This document shows, piece by piece, positions 58,801-64,000 of a DNA stretch of 64,000 bases (position 1 is its first letter; the number at the start of each line of letters is the position of its first letter). The position numbers and the translations under genes were made by a program. Below the pieces are notes generated by a model. The model saw only the letters and a program-made list of their open reading frames with translations, was not told the DNA's origin and searched no databases. This DNA is from Colletes latitarsis (Eukaryota > Arthropoda > Insecta > Hymenoptera > Colletidae), in NCBI RefSeq assembly GCF_051014445.1, contig NW_027488366.1, forward strand, positions 27,794,001-27,858,000, in the 5' to 3' direction.

Positions 58801-61200
58801 AGGTCTGGGTTAGGTCTAGGATTTGCTCTCGTAAGGCTCATACTTTCGCATATTTCTCATACTTCATGGCTAGATCCTGGGCTATTTCTGGATTGGATCA
58901 CGTAGTAATGTGGTACCACACTGAAACCTTCAATTAAACCCGGTCTTGATAAATATTTTAGAGGATAACGCATGTTAGGTTTGGGTTAGGTCTAGGATTT
59001 GCCCTCATCTGGCTCATACTTTCGCATATTACTCATACCCGTTGAAAAGATCCTGGGATATTTTCTGGATTGGATCTCGTAGTAAAGTGGTACCACACTG
59101 AAACATTCAATGGAACCTGGTCTGGATAAATATTTTAGAGGATAACGCATGTTAGGTCTGGGTTAGGTCTAGGAATTACCCTCATCAGGCTTATTCTTTC
59201 GCATATGTCTCATACATGATGGCTAGATCCTGGGCTTTTTCTTGATCGCATAACGTAGTAATGAAGTACAACACTGAAACAGTCACTTAAACCTGGTTTC
59301 CATCAATATCTTAGAGGACAACGCAAGTTCGGTCTGGGATAGATCTGGGATTCGCCCTAATCAGGCTCATACTTTCGCGTTTTTCACATACTTGTTGAAC
59401 AGATCCTGGGTTTTTTTCTGGTTTGGATCACGTAGTAATGTGGTACCACACTGAAACAGTCGATTAAACCTGGTTTCGATCAATATTATTGAGGATAACG
59501 CATGTTAGGTCTAGGTTAGGCCTGGGATATTCACTCATCAGACTCATACTTTCGCATTCTTCACATACTCGTTGATCAGATCCTGGGTTTTTTTCTGGTT
59601 TGGATCACGTAGTAATGTGGTACCACACTGAAACAGTCGATTAAACCTGGTTTCGCTCAATACTATTGAGGATAACGCATGTTAGGTCTAGGTTAGGCCT
59701 GGGATATTCACTCATCAGACTCATACTTTCGCATTCTTCACATACTTGTTGAACGGGTCCTGGGTTTTTTCTGGTTTGGATCACGTAGTAATGTGGGACC
59801 ACACTGAAACAGTCAATTAAAACTGGTTTCGATCAATATTTTAGAGAATAATTCATGTTAGGTCTAGGTTAGGTCTGGGATTTACTCTCATCAGGCTCAT
59901 TCTTTCGCATATTACTCATACTTGATGGCTAGATCCTGGGCTTTTTCTGGATTGGATCACGTAGTAATGTGGGACCACACTGAAACAATCAATTAAACCT
60001 GGTCTTGATAAATATTTTAGAGGATAGCGCATGTTAGGTCTGGGATAGGTCTGGGATTTGCCCTCATAAGACTCATACTTTCGCACACTTCACATACTCG
60101 TTGAACTGATCCTGGGTTATTTTCTGGTTTGGATCACATAGTAATGTGGTACCACACTGAAACAGTCGATTAAACCAGGTTTCGTTCAATATTTTTGAGG
60201 ATAAAGCATGTTAGGTCTGGGTTAGGTCTAGGATTTGCTCTCGTAAGGCTCATACTTTCGCATATTTCTCATACTTCATGGCTAGATCCTGGGCTATTTC
60301 TGGATTGGATCACGTAGTAATGTGGTACCACACTGAAACCTTCAATTAAACCCGGTCTTGATAAATATTTTAGAGGATAACGCATGTTAGGTTTGGGTTA
60401 GGTCTAGGATTTGCCCTCATCTGGCTCATACTTTCGCATATTACTCATACCCGTTGAAAAGATCCTGGGATATTTTCTGGATTGGATCTCGTAGTAAAGT
60501 GGTACCACACTGAAACATTCAATGGAACCTGGTCTGGATAAATATTTTAGAGGATAACGCATGTTAGGTCTGGGTTAGGTCTAGGAATTACCCTCATCAG
60601 GCTTATTCTTTCGCATATGTCTCATACATGATGGCTAGATCCTGGGCTTTTTCTTGATCGCATAACGTAGTAATGAAGTACAACACTGAAACAGTCACTT
60701 AAACCTGGTTTCCATCAATATCTTAGAGGACAACGCAAGTTCGGTCTGGGATAGATCTGGGATTCGCCCTAATCAGGCTCATACTTTCGCGTTTTTCACA
60801 TACTTGTTGAACAGATCCTGGGTTTTTTCTGGTTTGGATCATGTAGTAATGTGGTACCACACTGAAACAGTCGATTAAACCTGGTTTCGATCAATATTTT
60901 AGAGGATAACGCATGTTAGGTCTGGAATAGGTCTGGGATTTGACCTCGTCAGACTCATACTTTCGCACCCTTCACATACTCGCTGATCAGATCCTGGGTT
61001 ATTTTCTGGTTTGGATCACACAGTAATATGGTACCACACTGAAACAGTCAATTAAACCTGGTTTCGATCAATATTTTGGAGGATAACGTAAGTTAGGTCT
61101 GGGATAGGTCTAGGATTTGCCCTCATCAGGCTCTTACTTTCGCATATTTCTCATACTCCATGGCTAGATCCTGGGCTATTTCTGGATTGGATCACGTAGT
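55631..61200. repeat. 12-monomer (2,117 bp) and 8-monomer (1,412 bp) tandem duplications
   Basis: GGGTTACGTC at 55631 recurs at 57748. GATAAAGCAT at 56671 recurs at 58788 (both +2,117) and again at 60200 (+1,412). The marker at 57391 recurs at 60920 (+3,529, the sum of the two). A junction where one copy joins the next is near 59400, at the T7 run. The copies look identical by eye apart from rare changes, so this is among the most recent amplification in the window. Confidence 0.9.
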
Positions 61201-64000
61201 AAAGGGTTACCACACTGAAACATTCAATGAAACCTGGTCTGGATAAATATTTTAGAGGATAACGCATGTTAGGTCTGGGTTAGGTCTAGGAATTGCCCTC
61301 ATCAGGCTTATTTTTTCGCATATGTCTCATACATGATGGCTAGATCCTGGGCTGTTTCTGGATTGTGTCACGTAGTAATGTGGTACCACGCTGAAACTGT
61401 CAATTAAACCTGGTTTCGATCAATATTTTGGAGGATAACGTAAGTTAGGTCTGGGATAGGTCTAGGATTTGCCCTCATCAGGCTCTTACTTTCGCATCTT
61501 TCTCATACTCCATGGCTAGATCCTGGGCTATTTCTGGATTGGATCACGTAGTAAAGTGGTACCACACTGAAACATTCAATGAAACCTGGTCTGGATAAAT
61601 ATTTTAGAGGATAACGCATGTTAGGTCTGGGTTAGGTCTAGGAATTGCCCTCATCAGGCTTATTTTTTCGCATATGTCTCATACATGATGGCTAGATCCT
61701 GGGCTTTTTCTTGATCGCATCACGTAGTAATGAAGTACAACACTGAAACAGTCACTTAAACCTGGTTTCCATCAATATCTTAGAGGACAACGCAAGTTAG
61801 GTCTTGGATAGGTCTGAAATTTGCCCTCATCAGGCTCATACTTTCGCGTTTTTCACATACTTGTTGAACAGATCCTGGGTTTTTTCTGGTTTGGATCACG
61901 TAGTAATGTGGTACCACGCTGAAACAGTCGATTAGACCCGGTTTCGATCAATATTTTAGAGGATAACGCAAGTTAAGTCTGGGACAGGTCTGGAATTTGA
62001 CCTCATCAGACTCATACTTTCGCGTTTTTCACATACTTGTTGAACAGATCCTGGGTTTTTTCTGGTTTGGATCACGTAGTAGTGTGGTACCACACTGAAA
62101 CAGTCCATTAAACCTGGTTGCGATCAATATTTTAGAGGACAACGCATGTTAGGTCTGGGTTAGCTCTAGGATTTGCCCTCATCAGGCTCATTCTTTCGCA
62201 TATTTCTCAAACTTCATGGCTAGATCCTGGGCTTTTTCTGGATTACATCACGTAGTAATGTGGTACCACACTGAAACATTCAATTAAACCTGGTCTTGAT
62301 AAATATTTTAGAGGATAACGCATGTTAGGTCTGGGTTAGGTCTAGGATTTGCTCTCATCAGACTCATACTTTCGCATTCTTCACATACTTGTTGAACAGA
62401 TCCTGGGTTTTTTCTGGTTTGGATCACGTAGTAATGTGGTACCACACTGAACCAGTCGATTAAACCTGGTTTCGATCAATATTTTAGAGAATAATTCATG
62501 TTAGGTCTAGGTTAGGTCTGGGATTTGCTCTCATCAGGCTCATTCTTTCGCATATTTCTCATACTTGATGGCTAGATCCTGGGCTTTTTCTGGATTGCAT
62601 AACGTAGTAATGAAGTACAACACTGAAACTGTCACTTAAACCTGATTCCATCAATATCTTAGAGGATAACGCAAGTTAAGTCTGGGACAGGTCTGGAATT
62701 TGACCTCATCAGACTCATACTATCGCGTTTTTCACATACTTGTTGAACAGATCCTGGGTTTTTTCTGGTTTGGATCACGTAGTAGTGTGGTGTCACACTG
62801 AAACAGTCCATTAAACCTGGTTTGGATCAATATTTTAGAGGATAACGCATGTTAGGTCTAGGTTAGGTCTGGGATTTTCACACATCAGACTCATACTTTC
62901 GCATTCTTCACATACTTGTTGAACGGATCCTGGGTTTTTTCTGGTTTGGATCACGTAGTAATGTGGGACCACACTGAAACAGTCAATTAAACCTGGTTTC
63001 GAACAATATTTTAGAGAATAATTCATGTTAGGTCTAGGTTAGGTCTGGGATTTGCTCGTATCAGGCTCATTCTTTCGCATATTTCTCATACTTGATGGCT
63101 AGATCCTGGGCTTTTTCTGGATTGCATAACGTAGTAATGACGTACAACACTGAAACAGTCAATTAAACCTGGTTTCCATCAATATTTTAGAGGATAACGC
63201 AAGTTAGGTCTGGGATAGGTCTGGGATTTGCCCTCATCAGGCTCATACTTTCGCGTTTTTCACATACTTGTTGAACAGATCATGGGTTATTTCTGGTTCG
63301 GGTCACGTAGTAGTGTGATACCACACTGAAACAGTCGATTAAACCTGGCTTCGATCAATATTTTAGTGGATAACGCATGTTAGGTTTAGGTTAGCACTGG
63401 GATTTTCACTCATCAGACTCATACTTTCGCATTCCTCACATACTTGTTGAACTGATCCTGGGTTTTTTCTGGTTTGGATCACGTAGTAATGTGGGACCAC
63501 ACTGAAACAATCAATTAAACCTGGTTTCGATCAATATTTTAGAGAATAATTCATGTTAGGTCTAGGTTAGGTCTGGGATTTGCCCTCGTCAGGCTCATAC
63601 TTTCGCATATTTCTCATACTTCATGGCTAGATCCTGGGCTGTTTCTGGATTGTATCACGTAGTAATGTGTTACCACGCTGAAACAGTCAATTAAACCTGG
63701 CTTCAATCAATATTTTAGAGGATAACGCAAGTTAGGTCTGGGATAGGTCTAGGATTTGCCCTCATGAGGCTCTTACTTTCGCATATTTCTCGTACTTAAT
63801 GACTAGATCCTGGGCTATTTCTGGATTGGATCACGTAGTAAAGTGGTACCATACTGAAACATTCAATGAAACCTGGTCTGGATAAATATTTTAGAGGATA
63901 ACGCATGTTAGGTCTAGGTTAGGTCTGGGATTTGCTCTCATCAGGCTCATTCTTTCGCATATTTCTCATACTTGATGGCTAGATCCTGGGCTGTTTCTGG

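Larger units (their letters stand above)
31178..64000. repeat. Uninterrupted 176-bp satellite array with nested higher-order repeats
   Basis: About 186 monomers to the window edge, no insertion seen. The first 18 bp are the right target duplication of the non-LTR element. Distances between diagnostic variants are near multiples of 176: 529, 705, 1,408, 1,412, 1,760, 2,117, 2,288, 2,465, 3,521 and 5,281 bp. Repeated blocks are almost identical, while neighbouring monomers differ more, the classic higher-order pattern. Minus-strand frames of 63 codons recur once per block; they are slightly longer than one monomer and shift phase with it, so I do not call genes. Confidence 0.96.

Noticed and set aside
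12575..63026. Recurring minus-strand frames of 63-74 codons with near-identical proteins throughout the satellite
   Set aside because: They follow the monomer sequence, run just over one 176-bp unit, and 176 is not a multiple of three, so the frame breaks in each next monomer. Their recurrence reflects array homogenisation, not protein conservation.
5886..64000. Regular repeats as a CRISPR-like or other repeat-spacer array
   Set aside because: The whole 176-bp unit is repetitive with no unique spacers, and the context is eukaryotic retroelements.
5886..64000. CENP-B box in the satellite
   Set aside because: TTCG followed by ATCAA occurs, but the CGGG half of the box is absent in the monomers on either strand.

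Overview
This window is a eukaryotic, almost certainly insect, heterochromatin-like region. About 45 kb of the 64 kb is one tandem satellite with a ~176-bp monomer (roughly 255-260 copies), into which three kinds of retrotransposon have inserted. No ordinary single-copy host gene is visible, and there are no tRNA, rRNA or CRISPR loci. The retroelement families (BEL/Pao, Ty3/Gypsy, an R1-like non-LTR element) are typical of insects. Many satellite monomers carry two adjacent copies of an 11-bp TTAGGTCTGGG-type word. From memory, words of this kind have been described as telomeric repeats in some Hymenoptera, so a hymenopteran host is my best guess.

Layout. 1-5885 is the 3' part of a plus-strand BEL/Pao element: pol with RT, RNase H and integrase, broken by an in-frame stop at 2373-2375; a third ORF at 3608-4225; a polypurine tract; and a 1,538-bp LTR. 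5886-11615 is satellite with two further, mutually near-identical solo LTRs of the same element (7300-8838 and 10077-11615), both flanked by CACAT. The LTR has been copied as part of a larger satellite unit. 11616-20333 is satellite. 20334-28699 is a near-complete minus-strand Ty3/Gypsy element with two 1,259-bp LTRs, a 4-bp target duplication, PBS, gag, a -1 frameshift signal, PR-RT-RNase H and integrase, and no env. 28700-30000 is satellite. 30001-31177 is a 5'-truncated, minus-strand R1-like non-LTR element with a 39-nt poly(A) tail, a highly structured 3'UTR and a 15-18-bp target duplication. 31178-64000 is uninterrupted satellite with nested higher-order duplications whose lengths are near multiples of 176 bp.

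How it fits together. The satellite evolves by unequal exchange, giving blocks of 3, 4, 8, 10, 12, 14, 20 and 30 monomers, and it carries inserted LTRs along when it duplicates. The Gypsy element has young LTRs (about ten differences over 1,259 bp). Its gag and PR-RT ORFs are open, but integrase sits in a further -1 frame and ends early. The most striking signals are: a run of nine covarying stem-loops in the Gypsy LTR, whose imperfect pairs become G.U wobbles only on the element's sense strand; an A AAA AAC slippery site exactly where the pol frame opens; an H-type pseudoknot-like arrangement in the non-LTR 3'UTR; the telomere-like 11-mers in the satellite; and the LTR-bearing satellite units.
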